The notes under the pieces: model-generated
What the model was told of the DNA's origin: nothing
The model's input: only the letters and a program-made list of their open reading frames with translations
Database searches by the model: none
Translations under genes and position numbers: made by a program
Assembly: GCF_004785685.1 (NCBI RefSeq)
Contig: NZ_SRPF01000001.1
Location: 558,001-622,000, forward strand
From: Marinobacter confluentis
Lineage (GTDB): Bacteria > Pseudomonadota > Gammaproteobacteria > Pseudomonadales > Oleiphilaceae
Length of the DNA stretch: 64,000 bases
Direction: 5' to 3'
Part shown: piece after piece, positions 39,271-47,768 of the stretch
Layout: each line of letters begins with the position of its first letter
Position numbering within the stretch: position 1 is the first letter of the stretch

Positions 39271-40400
39271 AATCTGTGTTCACCCTGAACCATCACATGT
39301 GGCGTCAGAAGCTTTGCAACCAGTTGTTCGCGGTTGTGAACGTCCAGGCGGGCGTATATTTCCCGGGCATGACTTATTGCCGTGCTGCGTTTCATCGACT
39401 GCTGTTCCGCAATCTGGTTGTAGCTCTGCCCTGTCGCCATTAACAGACAGACTTCGGCCTGCTTGCTGGAGAGCGGCAGATGTTTGATGTGGCGAATCAG
39501 TTTCAGGGGCATGGGTTCTTGTCGTCTTATACTGATAGCGATGGTTTCACCGGCATCATTATGAGGGTAAAGCCAGTCAGCGCGAAATACGAAACGCCCC
39601 CAGGCATTCTGGATCGCCCCAGAGGGAGCAAAGCTGTCTGGAGTTCCCCTTCGTACGTTGGCAAGTCTTTGTCCCAGCAGACGGAGCAGATCAGGGGGAT
39701 TCGGCGGAACTCCGCGCTTCACCGGTGCCCAGGGTCGGTCGCTGCTTGCCATGGTCAGCAGTCTTTGGCCGCCTGCGGACGCGCTGACGATATTGCCCCG
39801 CAGATCCGTCACGATGAGACCCTGGTCGTCACTGTCGATCCACTGATGCTCCGGGTCACAGGGCGTGGTAAACGCATGGGCGATAAACGGCATGATCTGG
39901 TCCAGGCGGAGGGCCTCGTCGGCGTTGAACCGGGGGTCTTTTGGCGCTCTGTGCAGTGCCACGGCTCCCAGCGGCTGCTTCTGGTCCCGCACGACCATAA
40001 AGAGTCCCCAGTAAAAGTCCAACTGGCTCATCATCTCGTTGTAATAAGCGTGCCTGTCATATTCGCGGCGGTCGACCTTCAGCAGACTGTCGTAATCCAC
40101 CGCTTTGGTTCCGTGCCTCAGAAAATTCTGCCAGCCGCAGAACACCTCCAGATCAAGCCGATTGTGGAATTCGGCAAGGTAGGTTGGCAGCCAGTCAGGC
40201 GCTTGCGGCCGCTCGTCATAAATATCTCGAACGTTTCCCTCTGGGTCCGACCAGAAGAAGCAGTTGGCATGAGACGGCACGTAATCATGCAGTTCCCGAA
40301 GTATGGCAGGGATGGCAATCTGATCTCCGAGCCCCATACAACAAAGCTGTTGAATCCGGCTCTGGGCTTTGCGAAGTGCCATTTTGCCTGGCTGAACCAT
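39267..40400 (-). CDS. LuxR-family transcriptional regulator
   Basis: A 377-residue regulator with a C-terminal LuxR/NarL helix-turn-helix (about residues 308-372, LSSKQAEVCLLMATGQSYNQIAEQQ) and a long N-terminal sensory part that shows no receiver Asp pattern or AHL-binding signature; an alpha/beta, possibly PAS/GAF-like, fold is likely, with IDSDDQGLIVTDLRGNIVSAS resembling a PAS strand. The coupled EamA exporter is the obvious candidate target. Start may also be the Met at residue 7. Confidence 0.78.
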   Translation of the reverse strand: MVQPGKMALRKAQSRIQQLCCMGLGDQIAIPAILRELHDYVPSHANCFFWSDPEGNVRDIYDERPQAPDWLPTYLAEFHNRLDLEVFCGWQNFLRHGTKAVDYDSLLKVDRREYDRHAYYNEMMSQLDFYWGLFMVVRDQKQPLGAVALHRAPKDPRFNADEALRLDQIMPFIAHAFTTPCDPEHQWIDSDDQGLIVTDLRGNIVSASAGGQRLLTMASSDRPWAPVKRGVPPNPPDLLRLLGQRLANVRRGTPDSFAPSGAIQNAWGRFVFRADWLYPHNDAGETIAISIRRQEPMPLKLIRHIKHLPLSSKQAEVCLLMATGQSYNQIAEQQSMKRSTAISHAREIYARLDVHNREQLVAKLLTPHVMVQGEHRF

Positions 40401-40512
40401 GGCTGGAACGCGCTCCCATCAAATTTTCTCTGAAACTACCAAAGGGTGGGGATGTTTGTCATTTGCTAACGCTCTAGCATCAGACCGATGTCACAAAGGA
40501 AGGTGTTTCGAT

Positions 40513-42336
40513 ATGGACTTAGCATTCGTTCGGTCTGGGTTGGTTGGGTTGCTGGCTCTGGGAATTGGCGCCTGCGGCGGGTCAGGTTCGGGCTCAGGTT
40601 CAGATCCAGGCCCGGCACCAGAAGCTGAATTCAACGTCTCTCTCACGCCAACGCCAGACAAGCTTTTCCGCTTCAACTGGTCAGACGTATCCGGCGAAAC
40701 CGAGTACCGGCTGCTGGAAAATCCCGATGGCGCATCCGGTTTCGCGGAAGTTGCCATCATTCCGGCAGATACGACCAGTTATGATCTTGACGTTTTCCTG
40801 CCTGAGCGCATCAACGCCAGCTATATTCTTCAGGCCTGTGACGCCGACGGCTGTACCGATTCAGACGAGGTATTTGTCACTGGCAATCTGGCCACTGCAG
40901 TGGGGCAGGTCAGGGCATCCAATGCCGGTAGTGACGACCGTTTCGGCTTCAGCGCCGCGCTTTCCGGGGATGGCAACACTCTGGCAGTGGGGGCGTATCT
41001 GGAAGACAGCAGTGCTACCGGCACCTGTGCCCCGGGCGATGGTGGCTGCGCCACTGCCCAGGCTGATGATTCCGCGACCGACGCTGGTGCGGTTTATGTC
41101 TTCACCCGCAGCGGCAGCGACTGGACGCAGCAGGCCTACGTGAAAGCCTTCAATGCCGAAGCCGGGGACTACTTTGGACACAGCCTCAGCCTGTCTGACG
41201 ATGGTAATACGCTGGCGGTGGGCTCGTATCTCGAGGACAGCAACGCAAGCGGCACCTGTGTGACTGGCGAAACTGGCTGTGACAGCGCGCAGGAAAACAA
41301 CGCTATGGTTGGGTCCGGTGCCGCTTACGTGTTTACCCGCAGCGGCAGCAACTGGTCGCAGGCGGCCTATCTCAAAGCCTCCAATGGTGAAGTCAACGAC
41401 CAGTTCGCCTACAGCCTGGTGCTGTCCGGGGATGGCAATACCCTTGCCGCGAGCGCGGTTCTTGAGGACAGCAACGGCACATCCCAGATAAACGATGACA
41501 CCAGCAACGCCGGCGCCACTTATGTGTTCGCCCGTTCCGGCAGTGACTGGTTTCAACAGGCCTACCTCAAGGCCAGGAACGCTGGGGAGACTGATCGATT
41601 CGGTCACAGCCTGGCGATATCGGACAACGGTAACACGCTAGCCGTTGGCGCATACCTTGAGGACAGTGATGTGACCGGAGCCTGTCCGCCTCTTTTTGGG
41701 TGTGACACAACCTCTGATAACAACCTTGCCGCCGACAGCGGGGCGGTCAATGTATTCACTCGTAGCGGCAGCAGCTGGGCCTTGCAGGCGTATATCAAGG
41801 CATCAAATACCCAGTCCGATGATAATTTTGGCCGGACTGTTGCGTTGTCGGATGATGGCGATACCCTTGCCGTGGGCGCGTATGGTGAAGCCAGTGGCGC
41901 CACAGGCGTCGATGGATCGCAGGTTGATAACAGTGTCCTTGGCAGTGGAGCAGTCTACCTTTTCAGCCGCAGTGGCGTACTCTGGAACCAGCAGGCCTAT
42001 GTCAAGCCATCGAACACCGGTCAGAATGATCGTTTCAGTGATGGGCTTGCCCTGTCAGGCGACGGCACTCTGCTGGCAGCCGGGGCCGCCGGGGAAGATA
42101 GCAGTGCGACCGGCATTGACGATGCTCAGAACAACGACAGTGCGCCAGGCAGCGGCGCGGTCTATCTCTTCGTTAACCGTTCAGGAGTCTGGTCCCAAAA
42201 GGCGTATATCAACGCATCGGACACCCAGGAATCTGCACGGTTCGGCACCAGCGTGCAGTTGGCTGATGACAACAATACGCTTGCGGTAGGCGCTCCAAAG
42301 GCATTTACAGACGAGTCGGCGGTATACCTGTACTGA
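40513..42336 (+). CDS. FG-GAP/integrin-alpha-like repeat lipoprotein
   Basis: A 607-residue predicted lipoprotein: hydrophobic signal MDLAFVRSGLVGLLALGIGA with lipobox GIGAC, then a Gly/Ser linker. After a fibronectin-type-III-like region (about residues 40-125, FRFNWSDVSGETEYRLL), seven repeats of about 65-80 residues run to the end, each with (D)RFGxSxxLSxDGNTLAVGAYLEDS, a variable loop often with a Cys pair, and GAVYVFTRSGSxWxQ. These are FG-GAP propeller blades; seven would close one beta-propeller, the last being shorter. Start at ATG 40513, the first Met giving a good lipobox. Function unknown; likely surface binding. Confidence 0.8.
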   Translation: MDLAFVRSGLVGLLALGIGACGGSGSGSGSDPGPAPEAEFNVSLTPTPDKLFRFNWSDVSGETEYRLLENPDGASGFAEVAIIPADTTSYDLDVFLPERINASYILQACDADGCTDSDEVFVTGNLATAVGQVRASNAGSDDRFGFSAALSGDGNTLAVGAYLEDSSATGTCAPGDGGCATAQADDSATDAGAVYVFTRSGSDWTQQAYVKAFNAEAGDYFGHSLSLSDDGNTLAVGSYLEDSNASGTCVTGETGCDSAQENNAMVGSGAAYVFTRSGSNWSQAAYLKASNGEVNDQFAYSLVLSGDGNTLAASAVLEDSNGTSQINDDTSNAGATYVFARSGSDWFQQAYLKARNAGETDRFGHSLAISDNGNTLAVGAYLEDSDVTGACPPLFGCDTTSDNNLAADSGAVNVFTRSGSSWALQAYIKASNTQSDDNFGRTVALSDDGDTLAVGAYGEASGATGVDGSQVDNSVLGSGAVYLFSRSGVLWNQQAYVKPSNTGQNDRFSDGLALSGDGTLLAAGAAGEDSSATGIDDAQNNDSAPGSGAVYLFVNRSGVWSQKAYINASDTQESARFGTSVQLADDNNTLAVGAPKAFTDESAVYLY

Positions 42337-42419
42337 GCTGGGCACAAGGGCGAAGGAGCGGGGCGATGGCGGCTCATCCTGAGCCCGGGCGCCTTTCCCT
42401 GGCAGTAAAGCCTGAGTGC

Positions 42420-43508
42420 CTAGTTGTTGAGTGTGTTGTAAACCAGTGAGGACATGTCAGTCCGGTCAGAGCCGGGGACTTCGACGTATTGATCACCAGA
42501 GCCCCACCACTGCCACCAGGGGCGCACGTTGTAAGTACGGCGGGCAAAATCAACCCGCAGGTTGCTCAGGGTGAAGTTGTTGATCACCGGTACCGAGATG
42601 TTGCCGGTTTCAGAACCCAGAACGCCATTGTGGGTCGCCCCTTCGTTCATCAGAATCGGGTAGTGATTAACGTAACGGGCTGAAGGCGCGGTCTGGCTTG
42701 AAACCTTGCCCGCAAGGCTGAGGCTCGGCGTGCATGAATCAATGGCCCGACTGGTGGATGCACCACAGGCAGAGTGGGTGGGAACCACGCCGTCGTCAGT
42801 GCCTGAAATGAATGGCTTGGTTATACCCAGGAAGGGGGAGCCACCCGCCACAAACCGCAGCCTTGGGATGTTATTCGGGCTGATGGCCAGATTGCGGGCG
42901 ACGTTGGTCTGCAGGTCATTCAGCACACCCAGGTTACCGGGTTGCGGATTAATGCCGGTAAAGGCACGAACGGCCTGCTTCACAGGCCAGTTGTACCAGC
43001 TGTCGTTGTAGGCAACGCTGAGCGCCAGGTTGGCCAGCTCGGTGCCTCCGCCCGCGCCGGCGAAATCAATGGTGGTCAGGATTCTCAGGGGCTGAAGCCC
43101 CAGGTTCTGTAACCAGCGCGCCTGGTTTTCCAGCAGGTAACGGGTTACCAGATCGCCGGTGGAGTGGGAAACCACGATACAGAAGTTGTTGCACAGACCC
43201 TGCCGGCTGATGTTCTGCAGCTGAATGTAAGCCTGTTGAGCGATGCCCCCCTCAACCCGACTGTTACTGCCCCAATCGATCCGGGCATCCGAGCGCGACA
43301 GCCAGAAATCCCGCCAGTAGTCGGCTCCGGCACTTTTCACTTCGTTAAGGTTGGTGGGTGGATCAGCCAGATCCTGGTTCTGAAAGCCATGGACCAGAAT
43401 AACGTTGTGTCCGGCAAGCTGAGCGCTGGCGTTACCCGCGAACAATCCGCCGGTCATGGCGGCGGCCGCAAGTGCAGCCTTCCAGGCACTTCCTGTTCTT
43501 GTTTTCAT
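42420..43508 (-). CDS. Secreted alpha/beta hydrolase, lipase-like
   Basis: A 362-residue exported hydrolase. Signal peptide MKTRTGSAWKAALAAAAM ends near ASA; the mature enzyme opens with HNVILVHGFQNQD, the oxyanion HG. The nucleophile elbow is SHSTG (residues 114-118, Ser116), a variant of GxSxG lacking the first Gly. The catalytic Asp is probably in TDDGVVPTHSACG and the His in GATHNGVLG. Cysteine pairs suggest disulfides. Start at 43508 follows a GGAG; the frame extends 24 codons further upstream. It is likely a triacylglycerol lipase or esterase, exported via Sec. The gene upstream in the same orientation is of unknown function and might assist it. Confidence 0.75.
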   Translation of the reverse strand: MKTRTGSAWKAALAAAAMTGGLFAGNASAQLAGHNVILVHGFQNQDLADPPTNLNEVKSAGADYWRDFWLSRSDARIDWGSNSRVEGGIAQQAYIQLQNISRQGLCNNFCIVVSHSTGDLVTRYLLENQARWLQNLGLQPLRILTTIDFAGAGGGTELANLALSVAYNDSWYNWPVKQAVRAFTGINPQPGNLGVLNDLQTNVARNLAISPNNIPRLRFVAGGSPFLGITKPFISGTDDGVVPTHSACGASTSRAIDSCTPSLSLAGKVSSQTAPSARYVNHYPILMNEGATHNGVLGSETGNISVPVINNFTLSNLRVDFARRTYNVRPWWQWWGSGDQYVEVPGSDRTDMSSLVYNTLNN

Positions 43509-43585
43509 AGTGTTGCTCCGTCTTATTGCTTTGTTTTTGTTACAAGACGTTTTTCCGGCGCAGTGCCGGCGCGGGCGCACCGCGA

Positions 43586-44659
43586 TCAGAACCTGTCTGC
43601 CAGCTTTTGAAAAAGCGCAGCGCGTTGTTCCGATTCTGGGTCACTCGCCGGAGTATCAGTCAGGGACTCAAGGTCCGGCGGCGTGAATGTGTATCCCTCG
43701 TCCGGTCCGAAGCCGTAATCGGTTCGGTCGCCCGGCTGAGCTGGCAATCGGCGGATCTGCAGATGACGGATATGAAGCTGGCCGTCCACCTGTTTTCCCG
43801 CCAACACTGTGCCGTGGGCGCGAAGGTCGATGGTGTTGCTTGAGCCGTCCATGCGTTTTTCGGCATTCAGCAGGGCAATGGGACGACCGTTATCGAGCAG
43901 CTGGGCCGAAAGCGAATAGTATCCGGGTGCTTCAGCGTCAAAATGAACGGGGATTACAAGGTCATTGTTGCGAATATCGGGATCGCCAAGGCCTTTGAAG
44001 TCGCCCAGATAAGGTTCGATCGTCAGGGTTGATGCATGGCGCACGGTGTCGCCGTCAATGCGCGCTTCAACGATCAGCCGATATTCCCCGGGTTCACTGG
44101 CGGCGGTCAGTTGCCCCTCATAAAAGCCATCGGCGCTGCGGGCCAGTGCGCCAGACTCCAGTATGTCCCGGTTGGCGGCGCTCTCAAGCGATGCGGTCAT
44201 GGTGTCAGACACGACCTGCTGACCGGTTACCGAAGCCGCCACCAGTATCGGCTCGTCCGCAACAAACCGGAATTTTTCCAGAGTGACGGTAAAGGTGCCA
44301 TCGCCGGGCAGTGGCAGCGCGACAGGATCAAAACGGTTGCCCTGATACCCTTCGGCCTGGGCTTCGGTCAATGGCAGCGAATACGCGGGGTAGCGGATAT
44401 CCTGGGCGTATTGCTGCGCTGCGCTGGCAAGCATGAAGCCTAATGCGTTATCCGGTGGTTCAGTGGGCGGTGGTGCCTGTGATGGAACATTGGTTGAGGC
44501 GGCTGTCGGAGATGACGTCGTCTGACTGGCAGTGGCCTGTCCGGGGAGGGCATCGGTCAGCCAGGCGAACCGGCCGGTGTTTTCCGCGGAAAGGTAAAAA
44601 CCAATCCCGACGGTACACAACGCGATGAATGCGACAGCCAACAGCAGGCGTACAGGCAT
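43586..44659 (-). CDS. Uncharacterised exported or membrane-anchored protein, partner of the lipase-like gene
   Basis: A 357-residue protein with one N-terminal hydrophobic segment (about residues 3-25, an uncleaved anchor or signal), a Ser/Thr/Pro-rich linker (about 40-70), and then a beta-rich extracytoplasmic region with Ig-like strand patterns (GTFTVTLEKFRFVADEPILVA; EPGEYRLIVEARIDGDTV). I recognise no catalytic motif. It is the first gene of a two-gene unit with the lipase-like hydrolase, 77 bases apart, and might act like a lipase-specific foldase in position only; its sequence does not resemble LifO. A CRP-like site lies upstream. Confidence 0.6.
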   Translation of the reverse strand: MPVRLLLAVAFIALCTVGIGFYLSAENTGRFAWLTDALPGQATASQTTSSPTAASTNVPSQAPPPTEPPDNALGFMLASAAQQYAQDIRYPAYSLPLTEAQAEGYQGNRFDPVALPLPGDGTFTVTLEKFRFVADEPILVAASVTGQQVVSDTMTASLESAANRDILESGALARSADGFYEGQLTAASEPGEYRLIVEARIDGDTVRHASTLTIEPYLGDFKGLGDPDIRNNDLVIPVHFDAEAPGYYSLSAQLLDNGRPIALLNAEKRMDGSSNTIDLRAHGTVLAGKQVDGQLHIRHLQIRRLPAQPGDRTDYGFGPDEGYTFTPPDLESLTDTPASDPESEQRAALFQKLADRF

Positions 44660-44782
44660 TCGGAAATCCTTGTAGTTAGCTTTTCTGGCGCGGGCGCCAT
44701 TATTATTGTTCTAGAAAGACTAGAGTGAACCGGCCCGGAAAGCCAAGAACCGGGCCCTGAATGTAAACTTCTGTAGCCGGGC

Positions 44783-44798
44783 TGTGAACTGGTTCACA
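44783..44798. promoter_or_regulatory. CRP/Vfr-like operator upstream of the lipase-like operon
   Basis: TGTGAACTGGTTCACA is a perfect match to the consensus TGTGA-N6-TCACA. A possible minus-strand promoter (TTCACT, complement of 44724-44729, and ATAATA, complement of 44701-44706, spacing 17) would put the site about 96 bases before the start of transcription of the two-gene lipase-like unit. Confidence 0.5.
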
Positions 44799-44828
44799 TT
44801 TCCTCGGGAGCTTCCCCGGTGGCTCGGT

Positions 44829-45458
44829 TCAGTCAAACCAGCCGTCAGACTGGCGGATGGCTTCGAAACCGAAACGCAGCTTTACTTCATCGCCCACCAT
44901 GCCGTTATCGACGCCGTAGGTCATGCCCCAATCGCTACGCTTGAACGAGGTTTCTGCGGTGAAACCCAGAGTGTATTCCTCATGGCCGAAAGGGTATTCA
45001 GCGGATTTGTTGAGGGTGACATCCACATCCACAGGTCGGGTCTGGCCCAGCAGGGTCAGGTCGCCGGTGACGATACCGGTATTTTCGCCGGTCGTTTCGA
45101 AATCGGTGATCGTGAAGGTGATTTCGGGATACTCATCGGTGTTCAGGAAGTCGGCATTACGCAGGTGGCCGTCCCGTTTGTCGTGGTTGGTGAACACGCT
45201 TTTGGCCTTGAACGTCAGCGAACCGGAAGTCAGCTCTCTGGTCTCTTCATCGTACTTAAACTTGCCTTCGACCTCCCGGAACATCCCCATGACCGGCGCA
45301 TAGCCAATGTGCTGAACCTCAAAGGCCATGGAAAAATGCTCGTCGTCTACCATGTAGGGCACGGGCTCTGCTGAAACCTGGCCGGCGCCAAGTGCCATGG
45401 CAATACCCAGCACGGGGGCAGCGGTGTATCTGGCGAAATGGCTGTTTGCTCGGGTCAT
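44829..45458 (-). CDS. YceI-family periplasmic protein
   Basis: A 209-residue exported lipocalin-like protein. A signal peptide (to about residue 30, ending VSAEP) precedes the YceI barrel with VQHIGYAPVMGMFREVEGKFKYDEETR, SVFTNHDKRDGHLRNADFLN (typical YceI loop) and SDWGMTYGVDNGMVGDEVKL. Members bind polyisoprenoids such as ubiquinone-8 or are base-induced; a role in isoprenoid transport or storage is possible. The cytochrome b561 gene that often precedes yceI is absent here. Downstream of the CDP-alcohol transferase gene on the same strand. Confidence 0.87.
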   Translation of the reverse strand: MTRANSHFARYTAAPVLGIAMALGAGQVSAEPVPYMVDDEHFSMAFEVQHIGYAPVMGMFREVEGKFKYDEETRELTSGSLTFKAKSVFTNHDKRDGHLRNADFLNTDEYPEITFTITDFETTGENTGIVTGDLTLLGQTRPVDVDVTLNKSAEYPFGHEEYTLGFTAETSFKRSDWGMTYGVDNGMVGDEVKLRFGFEAIRQSDGWFD

Positions 45459-45483
45459 GACGTTCTCCTTGGGTGTTCAGTAA

Positions 45484-46233
45484 TTACTGATCGGTGTTCC
45501 GGTTCTGTTCCTGCGCCCGGTACAGCCAGCGCAGGTCAGTAGCGAATGAGTAACACAGTAAAGCCAGTGCCAGCAGCAGGGACCAGAAAGCCAGGGCGTC
45601 CGGTGTTATGGGCAGCAGTGCAACCATCAGAGTCACCAGTTGCCAGACACAGACCGTCTTGCGTCTAAAGCTCTCTGGCAGGGTGCCATTGATAACAGGC
45701 CAGATTGCCCCCGCCAGCACAAACCCGTAGCGCATCAGCCCCAGCGCCAGTACCCAGACCCCGGCTCTTTCCAGGGCCATAACCGCAAGGCAAAGGCCGA
45801 GTATGAACAGGGCGTCCAGCTCCATATCAAAGCGGGCACCGAAGCGGGTCTCGGTTCCTGTGGCCCGGGCAACCTTGCCATCAACGCCGTCCAGAACAAG
45901 CGCTATCAAGCAGAGTGACACATACAGCCAGAGCAAGTTCCCGGATGAGGAATACGTAAGGTTGGTGAGAAAGGGAGCCAGGCTGACCAGCGCCAAAACC
46001 AGCATACCCCGGGCCAGGGTTACCCGGTTGGCCAGCCCAAAATCAACGCCCGCGGGCCAGAAGCGACACACGCCAATGCCGGTGGCAGCGCCAAGCCCGA
46101 TAACCAGGCCGTAGAACAGGGGTGCCGGATCAAACACACGGCCCAGCCCCGCCGCAGCCGCAAGCAGTAGCAGGGCAGCCAGAAAAAGGTCTGCCATCAA
46201 TGATGTGTGGAATCTGTGTGTTCGGGAATCCAT
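45484..46233 (-). CDS. CDP-alcohol phosphatidyltransferase family protein
   Basis: A 249-residue integral membrane enzyme of the type that transfers a phosphatidyl or phospho-alcohol group from a CDP donor. The full signature D-x2-DG-x2-AR-x8-G-x3-D-x3-D is present in LDGVDGKVARATGTETRFGARFDMELDA. Six or so hydrophobic helices surround it. I start it at the ATG complement at 46231-46233 (MDSRTHRF); upstream frame to 46479 reaches into the neighbouring gene. It is divergent, by 97 bases, from an operon of a dehydrogenase, a pterin-synthase homologue and a glycosyltransferase, so it may attach a small alcohol or nucleotide-linked group to lipid in that pathway. Substrate unknown. Confidence 0.82.
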   Translation of the reverse strand: MDSRTHRFHTSLMADLFLAALLLLAAAAGLGRVFDPAPLFYGLVIGLGAATGIGVCRFWPAGVDFGLANRVTLARGMLVLALVSLAPFLTNLTYSSSGNLLWLYVSLCLIALVLDGVDGKVARATGTETRFGARFDMELDALFILGLCLAVMALERAGVWVLALGLMRYGFVLAGAIWPVINGTLPESFRRKTVCVWQLVTLMVALLPITPDALAFWSLLLALALLCYSFATDLRWLYRAQEQNRNTDQ

Positions 46234-46330
46234 CGTGAACCCCTGGCGTATCACTGGTGTTGGCGTATGGTTGAGTATACGGCAGCTGGCAGGCTGCGGT
46301 TCGGCGCAAAAACGTAAACAAAGGGAAAGT

Positions 46331-47320
46331 ATGATGACAAGCGCATTCTGGGTCACCGGCCCAGGGCAGGGAAAGATAGGCCCGGCAGGGCTGAATCTAC
46401 CCGGTGCAGACGGTACCGCCACGGTGCGGACACTGTTTTCCGGAATCAGCCGTGGCACGGAATCACTGGTGTTTTCCAACCAGATTCCCGAATCCGAGTT
46501 CCAGTCAATGCGGGCGCCCTTTCAGGAGGGAGATTTTCCGTTTCCGGTCAAATACGGTTACGCCAACGTGGGCCGGGTGATCGACGGGCCACAGGGGCTT
46601 CAGGGCCGAAGTGTGTTTACGCTGTTTCCCCACCAGGAAAAATTTGGTGTGCCGGTTTCGGCATTGAATCTGCTGCCCGAGGGCCTGCCGGAAGAAAGAG
46701 CGGTGCTTGCGGCCAATATGGAAACGGCGGTTAACGGGCTCTGGGACGCAGCGCCCAGGGTTGGTGAGAGAATCGCCGTAGTAGGCCTTGGAGTGGTTGG
46801 GTGCCTGGTGGCCTGGCTGGCCAGCCGGGTTCCCGGTACCCGGGTGACCGCCATCGACGTGAACCCGGGGCGGCGCGCTACCGCCGAAGGCCTGGGCCTG
46901 GATTTTGCCACCGAAGCCAGGTCTGATGACCATGACCTGGTGTTTCACGCCAGCGGTCATCCCGCCGGCCTGGAAACGGCACTCTCTCTATGCGCGTTGG
47001 AGGCCAGAATCATCGAAATGAGCTGGTACGGCGAACAATCGGTGCCGGCGCCGCTGGGCAAGGCGTTTCATTCCCGCCGTCTGACGATTCGTTCCAGTCA
47101 GGTCGGACAGTTGAACCCGCATCAGAAACCCCGTTGGGATTATCCGGATCGCATGCAACTGGCGTTGCGGCTATTGCGCGACCCGCAGCTGGACTGCCTT
47201 ATCTCTGGTGAAAGCCCGTTTCAGGAGCTTCCCAAAGTTATGGCCAGCCTGTCCGGAAAGGCCGACGAGCCAGGGCTGCCCAAGGCTTCGGATACCCTGT
47301 GCCATCGCATAATCTATTGA
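46331..47320 (+). CDS. Medium-chain dehydrogenase, BchC-like
   Basis: A 329-residue NAD(P)-dependent MDR-superfamily protein. The N-terminal half has LFSGISRGTESLVFSNQ, the same SGIS-x-GTE motif seen in BchC (bacteriochlorophyllide dehydrogenase), in place of the usual catalytic zinc Cys; the dinucleotide-binding motif is VVGLGVVGCLVAWLA. The organism gives no sign of photosynthesis here, so the substrate is not bacteriochlorophyllide. Starts after AAGGGA. First gene of an operon with the pterin-synthase homologue. Confidence 0.72.
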   Translation: MMTSAFWVTGPGQGKIGPAGLNLPGADGTATVRTLFSGISRGTESLVFSNQIPESEFQSMRAPFQEGDFPFPVKYGYANVGRVIDGPQGLQGRSVFTLFPHQEKFGVPVSALNLLPEGLPEERAVLAANMETAVNGLWDAAPRVGERIAVVGLGVVGCLVAWLASRVPGTRVTAIDVNPGRRATAEGLGLDFATEARSDDHDLVFHASGHPAGLETALSLCALEARIIEMSWYGEQSVPAPLGKAFHSRRLTIRSSQVGQLNPHQKPRWDYPDRMQLALRLLRDPQLDCLISGESPFQELPKVMASLSGKADEPGLPKASDTLCHRIIY

Positions 47321-47367
47321 TGACTTAACCTGCACCTGCACACTCACAACAGTTAAAGGAATCCGGT

Positions 47368-47766
47368 ATGTTTTCACTCACGGTCAGAGACCACATGATG
47401 ATCGCCCACAGCTTCAAGGGCGAGGTGTTCGGCCCGGCGCAAAAGCTCCACGGGGCCACCTACGTGGTCGATGTAACCTTTGAGCGCAAGGCTCTGGATC
47501 AGGATGACCTGATTGTTGATATCGGCCTGGCATCGGAAGTTCTGTCTTCGGTGCTGGCTGAATTCAACATGCAGAATCTGGACGAGCTGCCCGCACTTGC
47601 CGGACGCAACACCACCACCGAATTCATGGCGGCAACCGTGTTTGACCGTCTGGAGAAAGCCATCCACGAAGGACGCTTGGGCGAAACCGGTAAAGGCCTT
47701 TGCGGAATCAAGGTTACCCTGGGTGAGTCTCACGTGGCCTGGGCCAGTTACCACGGCGAACTCTGA
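47368..47766 (+). CDS. Degenerate 6-pyruvoyl-tetrahydropterin synthase/QueD-family protein
   Basis: A 132-residue T-fold protein of the PTPS family, with the family outline: N-terminal MFSLTVRDHMMIAHSF, the LHG turn, RNTTTEFMA and the C-terminal LGESHVAWASYHGE. Compared with E. coli QueD: the first zinc His is kept (His14) and the second (His28), but the third is Ala30 (HGH to HGA), the catalytic Cys is Ala24, and the catalytic Asp-His pair is Asn67-Met68; the C-terminal Glu remains. So ordinary PTPS or QueD chemistry is unlikely; it may perform a different reaction or bind a pterin-like molecule. 47 bases after the dehydrogenase, 2 bases before the next gene. Confidence 0.75.
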   Translation: MFSLTVRDHMMIAHSFKGEVFGPAQKLHGATYVVDVTFERKALDQDDLIVDIGLASEVLSSVLAEFNMQNLDELPALAGRNTTTEFMAATVFDRLEKAIHEGRLGETGKGLCGIKVTLGESHVAWASYHGEL

Positions 47767-47768
47767 TC

